64,000 nucleotides of DNA from Toxoplasma gondii ME49 (GCF_000006565.2 NC_031478.1:1409874-1473873); one strand, 5' to 3'. Counted from the first letter of the stretch, positions 46,801 through 61,800 are shown. Made by a program: numbers and translations. Notes: a model not told the origin generated them from the sequence alone.

Positions 46801-49800
46801 CTGAGGCGCCCAGAGAGACAGGGGAGAGCGCGTGTGGGGAAGAGGTGCGGACAGACGGAAGGAGAAAACGTCATCGCCGCAGAGTCCAGCTGCGCGGGCG
46901 AAGACACTGCGGAGATCGCCGCGAGACTCCTGGGGCTCCACGGGCTCGTCCGAGGCGCGGTCGCGGAGGCGCGCGCCGCATGGGAGGTCGGCCAGACCAG
47001 AGAGAAGAAGGAGACAGTTGAGAAGGGCGAGGGGCAGCGCTTGTCTGAGGACGCCGTGACGCCGTGTGACGTGGAGGCGGAGAAATGCGGGGAACAGGGG
47101 GCACCTGGCGGGGACGCGGGGAGACAGGATGCGTCTCCCCGTAGAGTGTTTTTCGATGTCGAGGCCGAGAATGAAATGCAAGAGCGGGTGGCGGTCGGTG
47201 AATCCCGTTCGTTGGGCTCTGAGCGACGCCGCTCTTCTCCAGGCCCGTCTTCGCTGTTTGTCTCCTTTCTCACCCCCAGAGGCACAGAGGCGGGTCCAGA
47301 AGTCGGAGGCACTTCTCTTCTTGTCCTCGTTTTACGCACAATGAGGAGACTGTCTCTGCTGAGGGAGACGGCGCAGCTCCTTGTGGCCGAGGGCGCCTTG
47401 GAGCTCCTCATGTCCATTCTGGTTGAAGCGCCAGTTTTGCCGACGGGGGAACAAGGGAGCCAAGCAGCGGAGTTTGTGAAGGAGGCCAGACAGGAGAAGA
47501 TCGCAGCCAGAGGCTGGAAAGTGAAGGTCGAGGCACTAAAGGCGCTGCTCGTCCTCGCGTCCCACGTGGAAGGAATGGAACGGCTTCTCGGATGGGTGAG
47601 TTCCATCAACGCAGAGGGAGAGAGAAGAAGGAGAGAGAAGACAGAGAGTGATGCAAGGGTAGGGACGACAAAAGCAAGATTGTGAACAGAGCAGAGAGAA
47701 GCAAGAGAAGAAGATGAACTTTGTTGATACCTGAAGAGATACAGGAGGAGTGTTGAGTGTTTCACACGTTCCGTCTCTTCAAGAAAAGTAGAACAATCGA
47801 TGCGTTGTGTAGGACACTGTGGGGTTCACATTCAGCAGATTCTTCAAACGCTCTTCGGTTTCGACGCTCAGATCTTGACTTGTGGGGCAGGTTTTCTTTT
47901 TCTGCTCTTCTTACATGTCCTTCTGTACTTGCATCGTTTGGGAGAGAAACGGAAACGTTTTTCGCCTCTTCCTCCGTCTTTCCTCACCCTCTCTCGTCTG
48001 CCCGTGATGAGGGGGGAGGCTCCACGGGCGCGAAGTGCCTTCTGACTCAGAGAGAAACGGGCCGGAAAAAAGAGGTAGACCGAGTCAGAGACAGCGGAGC
48101 CTGTTTCGTTTCTTCTTGCCGTTCGGACGTCTGTTCCTCGTGTCTTCCTCTTGTGCATGCAGGATTCTCGCGAAAACGGCGAGGCTGTTCACCTCGTCGC
48201 CTCGGCAGCTTCTTCGCGGGGGATGGGGGCTTCCAGCGAAAAGGACGAACAGCCAACGACGGGAGAGATCCAGAGCAGTTTGTATTCGCACTTCCTGCAG
48301 GCCCTCGCCTCTCAGATTTCCTTCAGTCGGTACCACCTCAAACGCTTCGCTGCGGTTCTCCTGTCTCGAGTCAAACTGTACTTCCTTTTAGCTTCTCTCC
48401 AACAAGTAACTGTCTCTCTTCTGTCACCTTCTCCGTCTTCGGCTCCGTCCTCTTCCCCTTCTTCGCTTCTCGCTTCTTTGTCGTTCGCGGGGCCTGGCGG
48501 GGAGGCCTGTGCAGAGAAGTCGGAGGCAGATGCGTACGTCTTTGGGCGGGTCTGCCCCAAGGGCGGAGCAACTCGCACGGCGCGGCAGATTCTTCTGGAG
48601 AAAGGAGACGCCTGGGTGACCCTCGCGGCGGAGGCAGTCGAGGCCCTGAAGCTGCAGCTTCTCCACCAAACGCTCCCTGCCTCGGCGACTGCAGCCAGCA
48701 GAGACGAGCGAGCTGAGGTGCGTTGTCCTAGTCGACGAAGAGCCTGGACAGATATGCATGCGCTCGAACGAAAGGGTGGGTGCCGCGCTCGGGACGAAAG
48801 CGCAAAGGATGAGCGGAGGGAGCTAGTGACTCTGTTTTCTGGCCTCCAAGTGAGCTGCGTAGTGAACAGGGAGCCTGCAGACTCGTCTTCGCAGCGCCAC
48901 AGACGGATTCAGCGCTCGGAGGATGTCGAAGTGTGAGCGACCCGATGCCAAGGATGGAGGAAGAAATTCAGAGGTACAGAGAAAGGGCGTGAGTGAGAGA
49001 GCCAGAGTCGGAGATAGCGGGTGCAAACGCGAGATCTAGGGAGAGCACTCGGAGGACTCTCGTCCAGAGATGTCGTCTGCACGGTTGATGACTCATTGTT
49101 GAACGCCGTGGGGAGCAGTTGCTCTTCCTCGCTCTGCATGCGTGTCACCTGTTTCCTTTCCTTCTCAGACCGAACTGGCTTGGCCGCTGAGCCCCTCCCG
49201 TCCGTGGAGCGCCGCGGCACTCGTCGTCGCCTCGCGGCCTTCGCTGCCCGTACATCTCCAGCGGTTCTTGCAGGCTCGAAGGACGCTTGCCTCCTTCGCG
49301 GTCCTCGCCCGGTGTCTGCACACCCGGCTGGGCGTGGTGTTGTGTCCGTCGACCGCTGATGTGCGGCTGCTCTCGAGTCTGCGCAGCGTCCTTCTGCTGT
49401 TCTTGCGAGCAACAAACGGGCCTCTGTTTCTCGCGTCGCATGCCGAAGCCACGCAGACTCTGCTCTCCCTTCTGGAGGCGATTGGCCGCATGCTGCTCTC
49501 GCGCTCGGCCTTGCTGCCAGACCCCCTCAACAGCGAGACTCACACTCTCTCTCTCTCTCTGAAGCAACATCTTCTGGCCCTCACCTCTCCACAAGCTCTC
49601 GCTCCCTCGGGCCTCCCGTCGGGCGGCCTCCCCTGTTTGGCGTTCGCGCCTGTTGGCGTTTCCGTCTTTGGGCTGTCTGCGTGGACGTGCATGCGGGCGC
49701 TTTTGGCGGCGCGACGGGGCAGCGAGGCCTTGGAAGCCGCTGCGGGCCCGCAGGACTGGGTGGGCCTGTGGGGCCCCGCCGAGCAAGGCTTCATCGAGGG

Positions 49801-52800
49801 CCTTCTGCCGACGAAGAAGGAAGAAGAAGCAGCTGTCATGGTGGTGCATGCATCGGCCGCCATGCGTCTCCACCTTGAGGCTCTCGCTCTCTTGGAGCGG
49901 TTTCTCGAGACTTCACTGCTTGCCTCGGAGTCGGGAGAAGAGACGGGGGAAATTTACGTCGATGTCGAGGTTCTCGCGGCTCTCGAAAGAATGGCAGGAA
50001 CCCCAGGAGGTCGCCAGGCCGTAGCGGCAGCCTTTCGATTACGACATGCCGACGTGTAAGTGGTTTTGCACCAGGTGTCTCTCGCTCTATTTCTGCGTTG
50101 ATTTCGTCTTTTTCTGTCTGTCTCTCTTTCTTTTCGGAAGATTCCATGACCGTGCGGTGCGTCCACATCGACTGAACGCTTCGTCTGTCTCGCCCCACGG
50201 TCTGCAGGCATTTTCCACGTTGTTTCTCTTCTCGTGTCGTCGTAGCGACTTCTTCACTCCACTCCCTTCACAGATCCGGTTTTGCTTCTTTCTTCGCTCT
50301 TGCGTTTTTTCTCGCCTTTCGCAACTTTCGTCTCCTCCGGCGTTCAATCCTTTCTTCGTCGAGGCACAGCTGAGATTTACAGATGGAACCGTAAGCCGCC
50401 GGCGCGGATTCATGTCCTTTCTCCGTTCTGTCTCTCTCGCAGATTCCTCGCGATGCTGCTCGTGGAGTCCGTGGCCGCGCTGGAGCGTCTCCAAGGTAGC
50501 GACGGTGAACTCGCTCCGCAAGGGGGCGGCCCGTCAATCTTTGTGGGGAACGGCGAAAGGAAGGAGACAGGAGAGGCAGATCGTCTGCGCCTTTCGGGGC
50601 CCTCTGTGGAGCGTCTGAGCTGCTTGAGAAGCCTCCTTCTCCTCATCTGGTCCCTCGTCCTCGAGGACGAGTTTGCGTCCTTCCTCTTGCCTTGCGGGCC
50701 TCTCCTTCTCGTCGGGATTCGCCCCCTCGCCCTTCTCGGCGCCCAGATCAACAGCAACAAAGACGGCGAAGAAACCGATCGGAATCCAGTGACTCCTGGA
50801 GAAGAGGCCCGTGAGGCGGGAGGCGAGACGGACGAAGGGAGACGCGACCCTGACGACTCAAGTTTCGGGGGTCTCTCCGCGCAGGCGCAGGCTTCGAGCT
50901 TCATCAGAGTTCAGACGCATTGCGGCGTCGAAACGGTATGTTCCATAAACTCGGGGGAACGGATTTCTAGAGTGAACGGAAGACGACACAACTGTGCGTC
51001 TCACTTGTGCACATGCAGATACATGTATGGAGTTTTCACGGCTAAATTCCAGTCAAACATGCGAATGACCATGTCTTGTAATTATCACATGATAAGTGCA
51101 TATTGTCTCTGTACAAATGATCCACGACATTCAGTGGTGTATTTCTAGAAGGAGCATCCGTGTCAGTTGGTCCGTGGTAGCAGCTCCGTTTGATCGCGGG
51201 AAAGAAGAAATAAAAGGATTTCTCTGGAGAATCTGTTTTCTAAAGGACTGCGCGTGGTGACTTTGAAATACAGCGTCTCTTTTCTGACAAAACATGTTCT
51301 CTTGTTCGCCTCCTGGTTCGTCTTTTTCTCAAATTCAACTCCGCTTCCGAGGGCCCACTGGCCTTTTTCCTCGTTTCTTCCTTGTGGTGTGTATTCTTGA
51401 CTCTCTCGCTTGTTTTTGCTTTCCTTTTCAGATGCTGCGTGGCGATCGCGAACTACGTTCCAAGGTTGTTTCTCTGTACCAGGCGCTGCTGTCTCTGTAC
51501 GTCGGCTCTGAGCAGATGGAATCCCTTCCCTCGCCCTCTGCTTTGCTTGTGTCCGTCGCGTCTCTGCCGCCGCCCCCTTCTCCCAGGGCGCTGGTGGACT
51601 CGATTCGTTGCCTTGAGGCGCCTTGCGCCCTGCGGGCCCTGCAGGCGGCTGCGGGCGCGGGGCCCGCGGGCCCTGGGGCTCCAGTCGGCCGGTTGGGCTC
51701 GACGGCCGCGCCGGGTGCGGCGACTGCGGGTCCTGGGACGGGCGCGAGCCCAAGTGGAGGGGCCGCCGGCGCCCGGGCGGCTCCAGCAGCGGTTTTCGGA
51801 GGGATTGAAGGAGGGCAAGGCGTTGAGCTGATTGACGTGGCGTGGGGTTCAGAGCTGCAGGCGGCGTCGTCCTCTCCGTCTCTCGCCACTATGGGCTCCA
51901 TGAAGGGACAGGCGGGGAGTCTCGCCCCAGCCGGCGGGGACGCGGAGGCCTGGGAACTGGAAGGCGACACTCCACCCCCGGGTGCGCCTCTGAGCGCGCT
52001 GCTTGCCGCGCGACTTCTCACGCTGTATGTGCGACGGTGCCCCCACGTGCTGCTCTTTGCGGGCCCCGAAGAAATTGAGTATTTTCTTTCTTCCGACGCC
52101 TGCGAAGGAGGTCCCTCACAGCCGAGCTTCGCTGGGAAGGAAGAAGTACGCGACGACGGCTCCCAGTTCCTCTCGAAGCTCGCAGTCGAGGACGACGGTG
52201 ACGAAGAGGTTGCAGCCTGGGGCTGCGACCGCCTCGACAGCGACGGCCTCGGACCCTTAGAGCGGAGGCTTTTGGTGTCTCTGAACCGTCGCGGAGAAGC
52301 GGGAGGAGTTCTGGAGAGAGCGGATTCACCCGAAAGCGAGCCGTCGATCTTCCTTGAGAAACAGAGGTTGTACGCTCGCGTAGGACTCGCAAATGGGGTT
52401 CCGACGCACCCAGGTTTGGGGCTATTTCTGCTGTCAGCTGATGGTCAGAAGGCCCTCATCTCCTGTCTGGCGAGGTGCGCGGCCCGTCTGGAGCCGCCGC
52501 CGGGAAATCTGGCGACGATGGCCTCCTGGCAACTCCGTGGGCCCTGCATGCATGCATGGGTAAAGGCGAGAGAAGAGACTCTTCCCCTCGTTCGCGCCCT
52601 GCTCGTCCTCCTCTACAACGTGCTTCACGGCCTCACTCGTCCAGTGGCTGACGACGAAGAAGACGACGCAACGGGGTACCGAAACCTAGATCTCCTTCAG
52701 CTTCTGCTTCTCCTGACGGCGCGGCTCTTCGCCTTCGGCGACTGGGTGGGCGGCGCGGCCTGGGAGGCTGAGGCCCGTGCTGCCGTCGCTGCCGCATGCA

Positions 52801-55800
52801 GTGAGGCAGAGAAGAACCGTGGGAGGAAAAGCGAACACGCGCAGAACCTCCTCAGCCTCGCGTCTGACGCTGCCTCTCCCGAGAGGCTGTGTAAACACAC
52901 TGCCGACAAGAACCAGGAGACACACCTCTCGAGTTCCCGGCTCTTCTTCTCCCCCTCCGTCCCCTCCCTGTGCTCGGAAGCCGCAAAGACATCGCGTTGG
53001 TTGGCGGGGGCCGAGGCCCCGGGCCACGGAGACAGTTGTCTCCAGGCGCGGCTCTGTCTGGCGTGGTGTTGCCGACTCTTCTTTCTGTGGTTTCAAAGCT
53101 TCCGCGACTCCCAGGCCTTCCTCGTGAAGCACTTGATTCGCCTGGGTGCGGCCTCGCTGCCGTCTCTGCAACAGGCGTCTCTCCTGCTTCTCACCTCTCT
53201 CTCCTCGTTTTCCTCGATCCTCCCCGCGGCCCCACACTCCTTCCACCTCCTGCCGTCGCCTCGGCGCCCGCCGGTCTGCGGGGGCGGCGTCTCGCCCCTC
53301 GAGCTGGCTAGCGCCGCTGCGGAGGCGAAGCGTGACCGGGAGAAACTGGCAGATTCGAGAAACGGACGAAATGCGCCTTCGTGTCAACTCAGCGCCACAG
53401 TCGCCGCGATGCTCCCGCCCACCGTCACGCTCTCAGCGCGCGTCTTCTCTCTTCTGGACATGTGCTCGCTCGACTACAGAGAGTCGAGGGAAGGCGTCGA
53501 GGCCGAGGAGGGAGACAGAGGACTCAGAGGCAAAGGCCCTCGACCTGCACCCTGTACCGGGAACAGAATACACGTAAGACAGACCGCGGGGAGAACAAGT
53601 ATTGGATGTGTTTCTTTGATCCGTGGAAAAGGGTCGCCTGTCTAGTTTCGGAAAGACGTGGACCTAGGAAAGGTTTTCCCTGTTTAAAACATGTTGTCTT
53701 TTATCGTCTAGGAAGTAACCTAGATCGCGAAAATGCTCGGTTCGCTCTCACAGGGCTTCTCTTTTATCGTTTGGGAGGAGGGGTCAAACTACGGAAGTCC
53801 TCTTTTGTACCTGGAACCTGTTGAAGAACGACACAGATGACGGCCAAAGAGACGAATCCGTGGTTGGTGTAGAGCGTGGATACATTGTTTATTTCTTCTA
53901 TTTCCCAGATGTATGTACGTATTTCTCGTCTGCTTCTCAAGCGAGAGAGGCGTCCAGAAGACGTTTCTATGCCCATGCTCCCGTTCAAAGATCTGTCGAC
54001 TCTGGACACCATTGTGCTGAACGTGGGTGAATTCTGCTTCGCCTCCCCTTCTTCCTTTCCTCCTTCTTTGGAGACAGTTGCGTGGTAACAGATTTCGAAG
54101 GAAAACGAACAACTGTACTTTTTTCCAGAGAGTCGTTGTTACGATAAACTGTAAAAAGGGACTTCGTTGCCTTCTTCGCGTTTTCGCTGTGGCTCATTCT
54201 CCATGTCGCCCTTTCTCCGCAGACCTCATGAGCAAGCCAGTTTCGATTATCTCGTGGTCGAGCGAGATCTTCGAGTCCTTCATCTAGACTTTGCGTCCAA
54301 AACAAGCACTGTTCGTCTCGTGATGCATGCGTTCGCGTCCCCCCGTTCTAACGTTCATAGACAATGTCGTCTTTTTTTGGATTGCAGTTCTCCGACGTCC
54401 AAGGTGACAGTTCACCTCCTTTGAAATGCGCCTTTACAGCCAAGTTGAGATCACGTTTCTTGAATCGAATCTTTCGTTGTGTTGACGGACTTGGCATTGT
54501 CGACGTGTGTCGGTTTTCTTCCAAACCCCACAGCTGCAGAGTTCAGGTCCTTCTTAGTGGCTGTCCCTCCCGCGGGGTTCCTCCTCGAGCTACTGCGCTG
54601 CAAGTAGAAGCTGTGTAGAACGCGCCTGATGCAGCCTTCGAAGGCCAACTTAGTTGTGTTTTCACAGAGAAGCCTGCTCTCGCTGCTCACACTCTCCAAC
54701 GCGCGCAGTGCACTGTACAGGAACAAAATTACATGTGTTTTTTCGCAGAAACCGGAGCCGGAGACGCGGCCGCTGTACTTGTGCTGCGAAATCGACCTCA
54801 CAGAAGAAATCGCCGCAGCCGTCTCCTCCTCGTCTTCCTCGCTCGGCCCCGCGGCAGTCTTCGGGCGTCTCTCGATGGGAGACGAAGGCATCGTCCCGAT
54901 GGAGGAAAGTGTCTCCGCGGTGAGGCCCGAAGAGGAAGAAGAGGACGTCGCGGACGTCTACCGACTTCTCAAGGAGACACTGTGGGGCGGTGCCGAGGAC
55001 GAGAGAGAGGCCGCGAACGAAGAGGACGCCGACAAAAATGAACTGAACTCCCTCAGACGGGTAAACAAAACAAGCGGAATCCAATTGTTCAAAATTATAT
55101 ATACATTCATATAAATATAAGTGCATGTATATGAATATATAGAAATATGGATAGAAATATATAAATATGTATAAAAATTTGTAAATGTGCATACGTATGC
55201 ATTTGTGGTGAAACTGAATACAGAGACGAGCGTGTCTCGTACGTTGCGTTGTTGCAGGTCAGCTACGAAGGGTCGGGGACCGCAGGGACTTGCTTTCTCT
55301 GTTTAGAGAACTGTCTTTCTGCATTTTTCTGTAGCTCTCTGTAGACGTGAGTGCTTCGTGTGTTTTTTCTTCAGTCTCCCTGCATCGCGAGAGTTGATAT
55401 GCGGCAGAGGGGACTGTGTGGTTTCCTGAGGAACTTGGGGCGATTTCCATTTACCACTCAGTTTTCTGCTTCACCTATTTTTCTCAGTGTGTTCGTCTTC
55501 CTGCACTTTTCGCGCGTTTTCTTCATCTCTCCAACGTGGTGTCGGCCTGGCACGCTTCTCCACGCCGAATGTCTCTTTTCTCCACCCTTTTTTTGCGGTC
55601 GGAAGATGTCTAGTCTCTCCTCTCGAGACTCGTTTTCACAAAGCATCCAAACGCTTCTTTGTCTTCTCAGTGGATGCGAGAGAACGAGAACATTCGCGTC
55701 GAGGAACTCGCCGTCCTTGTCTCCGTCGTCACGCGAGCCGCTGTCTCTTCCTCCGCCGCCCTCCACGCTCTAGGGTCGCACGCAGCGGCGCAGCTGGCCG

Positions 55801-58800
55801 CTCACCGCTTCCCTGTCTACTCGCTGCTCTTCGAGTGTATGGACACCCTGCTGGACACCGTCCTCCAGAACTTTGCAGACACTCGCAGCGAAGACACCCG
55901 CGAGGACGCAAGTCGGCAGACGGGAGACGAGGAGACAGAAGCAAGCAAAGGAGACAGAACTGAGAGGCCCGAGAGAGAGAATGGCGCACTCAATGAGGTA
56001 CGGGGCTTGACACCAGGAGAGAAAGCGGAAACCTCACCTCTTCACTTTTCGTTGGCTTCTTAACTCTCTCCCAGTCTTCCCCCTTCTGGGGTCTTCTCTC
56101 CTGTTCTGTTTTGCGAGGTTCCGCTATTAGATTTAATTGTGCCTCTTCTTCCCTCTGCCCCACATCCACTGTCCTGTGCTCCTCCTCCTTCTCATCTGTC
56201 GTTTCTGAAATGTCTCTTTTTTCAGGTTTTCGCCCTTGTGCCAGGGTCCCGCTCGTTGGAGGCGTCGAAGTGTCTCTGCCGTCTCCTGCTATTCATCGAG
56301 CGTTTGGTGGCGCTGCAGGCGAAGGCGTCTTTTTCGTCGCTTGCGGAGCTCGAGCGGCTTGTCTCTCTGCCGTCCACGCGCCTCCTACAGGTCTCCCTCA
56401 CGCTTATCTCTTCTCCTGGTCTTCTGGTCGCTGCTGCGGGCAGTTCCGGCCGCGGAGCGCGACCTGCGTTCGGAGGCGAAGGCGGAAACCTCGCAGAACG
56501 AGGTGCAGACCAAGTTGAAGGAGTTGAGCAGATGCAGGAGAGCCAGAAGGCAGTAGCCCAAGCGTTGTTGAGGTGCGCAATTCGCCTGGCGACGAACATC
56601 GTGGTCGCGTACCAGCGTTTAGTGAACAGCGCCCGTGAGGCCGTTGAGCGTCGGGAGGCGTGTGCGTTTGCGGAGAGCGAAGAAGAGAAGCTGGTGGATG
56701 TCCCCAACCACCTTGCGGTGGCAAGGAAGATTGCCGAGGCGCTGAGCACGATGTGCAATCGCAGCGACGCAGCTCAACTGGGGTTCCCGACTCTAGGACT
56801 CGCCCTCGGCTTCTTCGTCACCCTCAGCGCGCATCCACTCACTCTCCTCACCGCGGCCTTTGACCTCCCTCCGCACTCCAGCGACGCGGTTCTCCTCCCT
56901 CTCCGAAGTGGGCAAGCTGAACTGACCGCCGTCGCCGCAGGGGCAAATTCGGCTCTCCAACTCGGGGCCTTCTTCAGCCGAGTCGCCGCTCACACGCGTA
57001 CGGCTGCCCAGGTAAAAGGAAGAGAGAGGCTGTCGCGAAGAGATACAAGGCAGCGCAGAGGAGGTGGAGAAAAAGAGACAGCGAGATGGAGAGAGAGCGA
57101 GAAGCGAGGAGATGAGGCAAAGAGAAGAGACGGAGGTGGACGGGGAGGAAGGAAAGCGAACAAGAGCGAGAGAGAGAGAGAGAGAGAGAGGGATCGTGAG
57201 AGAGGATGGAAGACGACGGAAATGGACAGAAGGGATGCAGAGAAGAAAAAGGGAGAGAGGAGGAGAAGAAAGGGCGAGAAATGCTGCGAACGATAAAGGA
57301 CGGACACTGCCAGCCGTTTCACACCGGGAAGTGACTTGGGAGAAATCTGAAGTGAAGAGAGACCGGGGTAGGATCAGGAGAGGAAAGACGAAGGAAGAGA
57401 AACGAGAGAAGACATAACGGAAACAAGGGAGAGAGAGTAGAGATGGGTCCTGGATAGAAGCGAGGGAGACGTCGTAGGTCAGAACAGAGGTTGAGGGAGA
57501 GAAGAGAGAACATCGAGAGAATGATCTCTGAACCAAGGGGGTTTTGACTGCGGTAAAAAGATCAGAGAAACAGAGAGAGCGGTCACGCTTCGGTGTATGC
57601 GGTGGAGTTTCCCCTACGCTTTCCTCGTTTTCTCGTGGTTTTGTTCGTGCATTGTCAACCTCGATCCCCCACACGTTCAATCTCCTGTTCTTTCGTACAA
57701 ACAGCGTGTCTGCGTGTATGAAACTCCTTCGCGTTTCTATCGGTTTCGGTCTCTGCAGCATCCAGAAGACAGCAGGTCGCACCTCTGGCTGGGACTGGCA
57801 GACCGTCTTCTCCTCCTCGTTAACCTCCTTCTGTCGCATGCAACTCACCCGGTGGCGCCGCTCTTCTCTCTGCTTCGGCCAGAGGGGGAAAAGGCGAACT
57901 GCCCCTGGGAGTCTGAGCCCGAGGTGACCGACGCGAGAGACGCCGGCCGCGGAGACGAGGTGTGTAGACAGGCATTCGGAAATCGCCTGGAAATGGGGTC
58001 GCTTATTGGCGAGGAGACAATTCGAGAACTCGAGACAAGTCGTTAGACGCGTCAACATTTATTCAGGTTCTTCGGGCTCCCAGAAGAACACGAAAACAAC
58101 TACTAGATGAATTAAGGTCTAGGGGATCTGCACCTTCTCCGATAGCCATCGTGTGCCGTGTCACCGTATTTGAGTCTTTGCAGGGGGGGGGGTAGTCTTG
58201 GCTAGTGCGTACCCACCTGGCGATCCGAGCATGTGGGCGTTGGACTCCTGTGCTACTTAGTGAATCTGTGCTCCCCAGGGTGTTTCCAGCTACAGTCTGC
58301 AGATGGCGCATTCATCTACAGCTGCAAGAACTGTGACAATGTGAGATTCTTCTACGCAGTCAGCGCCTGCAGTCGGACCCAAAGACGGTGTGGAGAGAGA
58401 GCAAGAAAGAGCGACGGATCGAAAGATGCGTAATCGGAGCTCGACGTTTGTTTTTTCCGTGAACTCCTCGAACGTTATGGAGCCCAACTGTCTCCCCCTT
58501 TTTTTCCCCATTGCGCTTTTGTCAGGGTGCAGATGACTTGGACATCTACGCGGATTTGCAGCCTGGTGAAACTGAGCCTGAAAAGGGAGATGAAACTGGG
58601 GACAACACCGCGCCCGAAGGCCCCGCTTCACGGGCTGTGGCTGGGCTTCGAACTGGTGCCCAGAAAGACGACCCCCGGGAGACTCTGCTGCGGCCTCTCC
58701 GTTCCGCACTGGAGACACTCTTGTCTCAGTGCCAGTTGTTCCTTGCGGCGCAGGCCTCGCGGGCATCGCATGCGAAGAAACTGGGAGAAGACACACAAAC

Positions 58801-61800
58801 AGCAGCCGACATCGAGAAGACGCAACGCATGCGTCTCCTCGCCCAACAAGCGGTCGCGCTTCTGGCAAAAACCGAGGAAACAAGCAGACGCATTGCAACT
58901 CTGAAGCTCGAGCCCCCGCCGCTGGTGAGTCGAAAGAAAAAGTCACGTGTCAGAGAGAGAAAAAGAGCAGAACCGAGCGAGAGGCCTGAGAAGAGGCAGA
59001 GGCGTAGAGACGCGGCGCAGAATGGCGCTGCGAATCTTGACAAAGCTGCGGAACGCTGTGGCGTCTGTGTGCTCAAATCGCAGCTGCCGCAACAGGGCCA
59101 GCTGTGGGGTGCATGTACAGGCGCTGCGAGTCATCAACGGCTCTTCCCTGCAGATTCTCCAAGGGAGCTGTCGCATCTCGAGTGCAGCATGTCGCTTCCT
59201 CTCTTTTTCCGTCTCAACGAGCACCTGTAGCAGCACAAGTCAAGCGAACTGCGAGGGCGAGACAGAAATCGTGTTCTGACGCGTGTAGCAGACTTGTGAC
59301 CAGCGCCTTCCCCTTCCCGCACCAGACGCATCTGAGAACAGAGCGTCAAGTGCAAATTGTCTTTCCTCTCGAGACGGGGACGTCCATCCCGGCAAGACAC
59401 CTCACGCAGGTCCTCTCTGTGTTTCTCAGGATGGAAAGGTTCAGGATCGGCAGTTCAGACAGAGTGCGAGGTTGTGTGTGGTGTCTCCACTGAATCGAAC
59501 TTTTTCCTTCTTCAACTCGGACCTTTCGAATCTCGGGGTTTCTCTCCTTTTCCTGACTCGCAGCTGCTCGAAGGCTCCTCGTTCTTCCCCGCCTCGCCTC
59601 CACAGATCCCTGGACTGAAGGAATGCCTCTTCTGGGGTGGAGAAGACGCATTTCTCTGGGACATCGTCGCCCACTGCGACGTCAGTTTCAACGTTTCTGT
59701 GCGGCGCGCAAACTCCCTAACCGATCCCCTCCTCCCTATCCCGGCTGCCCAGCCTGTTCGAGACCGCACGCTGCGCCTCGTCCTCGAGACTGCCCTCACT
59801 GCGAGAGCTCTGGTACGAAACGCGTTCTGCAGTTCCGAAACATTGCAGAAACGCACCTGCAGCTGCACCTGTTCTCTTATTCGAGTCCTCTCCAAGCATG
59901 TACAGCTGAATATATATATATATATATGTATATTGGCAGATAGATAGACATAAACAGATGGATATAGGTAGATGCGGACAGATATAACGAAATATAGATA
60001 CGTAGATATAAAGATATCGGCACATGCCAGTCTGTAGCATTGTGTAGATGTCTGTCGACAGTGTGTCTGTGTGTATGTCTGTTGGAAAGACATGAAAGAG
60101 AAAGCAAGACATGTTATTCACACGCGTTCACTCAAAGAGATGCGGAATTCGCATCCAAACGTTGTGTTAGAGCCTTTCTCTGCTTCATTTTGCGTGCGTT
60201 TCCCTGTACTAGAGTCTAGGACGTTAAAACAACCATGTTTTTTCGCGGGCTCGATCGTCTCCAAGCCTCTCACTACACCTTCTTGTCGCTTCATAACATT
60301 TGAGTGCCTTCTCCTGTTTTTCGTTCCGAATTTTTTTCGGCCCTCCATGTTGAAACTTCTTTTTTCAGGAGAGCAGCGAAGACTGGTGGGCTGCAGTGAG
60401 CCTCGAAGCCGTTTCCTGCGAGGAGCCCAGTCTCGCAGGGCCCGGGGCGCCTCAGGCCGCCGGAGACGCGACCGTGGTCGGTGCGGGCTCTGGAGCGCTA
60501 CGCGGAGAGGCAGGTGTCTCTGGCGGCCCGAATGAACAGGACGCGAAGGGGAGAGGCGCGCACGATGCCGACGCCCCACAGCTTCCCGTATGGTTCTCGG
60601 ATCCTCTCGCTCGTTTTCATCAGGTAAGAATCCCTCAGGCCTCAAGATCCCAGAGCGGCAGGAGAGTCAGGGCGACCCGAGGGCGCGCTGTGAACGGGCA
60701 CGCGTGTGTGAAGGCGCTTCTTTCCCATGCGATTATCGACTCGTCTCCAGCTTCTTGTGTCAAGAGTTCTCCATCTACACATATATAGGGGTGTACATCT
60801 ACATATATATATATATATATATATGTATTGATATATCGTACGTTCATGCCTTCGCCTGTGTGCATGTCGACATCCTCGCATCAGTGTTATTGTTGACTGA
60901 AAAGTGCATGGTTCTGTCGTGTCGACTGGCGTACTTTTCTAGACTGTCCAGCTTGCGATGCCTGCGTCTGGGCTTTTTATTCTTGTCTGGAACTCCTGCT
61001 CTCCGCTTTCGTGCTTTTGTGTCACCCTGCTTATTTCCCCTTCCCTCCGGCCTTGCTGCGGTGCCCTTGTTCTCGCCTGCAGGCCGTCAGCGTGCCAGCT
61101 CCGGTGGACTGCACTGCGGGGCCTCCGCCGGGGCCTCCGGGGAGGGCGCCAGGCTACGGCGCGAGCGGCCAGGGGGCGTTCACGTCGGCGTCCGCCGCGG
61201 CTGCCGGGGGGGCCCGGAGCGTTGGAGCCCAAGGCGCCGGTGCAGGGCGCACACACGAGGGATCGGCGACGGCAGATCCCTTCCGCTCGAGAACCAAGTC
61301 CAGCAGCAGAGCTCCGAGTAAGCATGTGGACGATTATGAGGCTGCAGTTCCCGGGGGTCTTACTTTCCAGAAGAAGCCCGCGGCGATTCCGCCTCCGCCG
61401 CCCCCTGAAATCTCTGCAGCCCCGTCGCGTGAAGTGTCTCCTGGAGACGAAGGCTCCGCGGGACAGCAGACCCCGGCGCTCGCAGTTCCAGCCGGGACCC
61501 CACAACAGGCCACCGGGGCGGCGACAGCCGCTCCAGGAGGCCCACTGGGCCCACAGGGGGCTGCGCCCCCGCAGGGCCCGCTGCACACGGGAGCAGGCCC
61601 CTTTTCCGGAAAGGAGACTGAAAAGGAAGTCGAGAGAGAACAGGCTGACGGACCACAGGTTCCCGTCTCGGGAGCTGGAAGCCTCCGCAGGCAGCAGCTT
61701 CCTTTCGGGGTCGAAGTGGACCCTTCGACGTCTCAGGCAATGTACTCTGGGGCGCAGGCTCCTCAGCCCCAGCCGCAAGGGCCTGGCCAGCAACAGGCCC

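Noticed and set aside
46254..47765. Minus-strand 503-codon frame
   Set aside because: Shadow of Virilizer exon 2; Ser/Thr/Arg composition typical of the complement of GC-rich codons; armadillo-like sequence is on the plus strand.
56793..58058. Minus-strand 421-codon frame rich in Ser/Leu/Phe
   Set aside because: It is the complement of GA-rich intron sequence between Virilizer exons; no ATG/splice logic and no domain.
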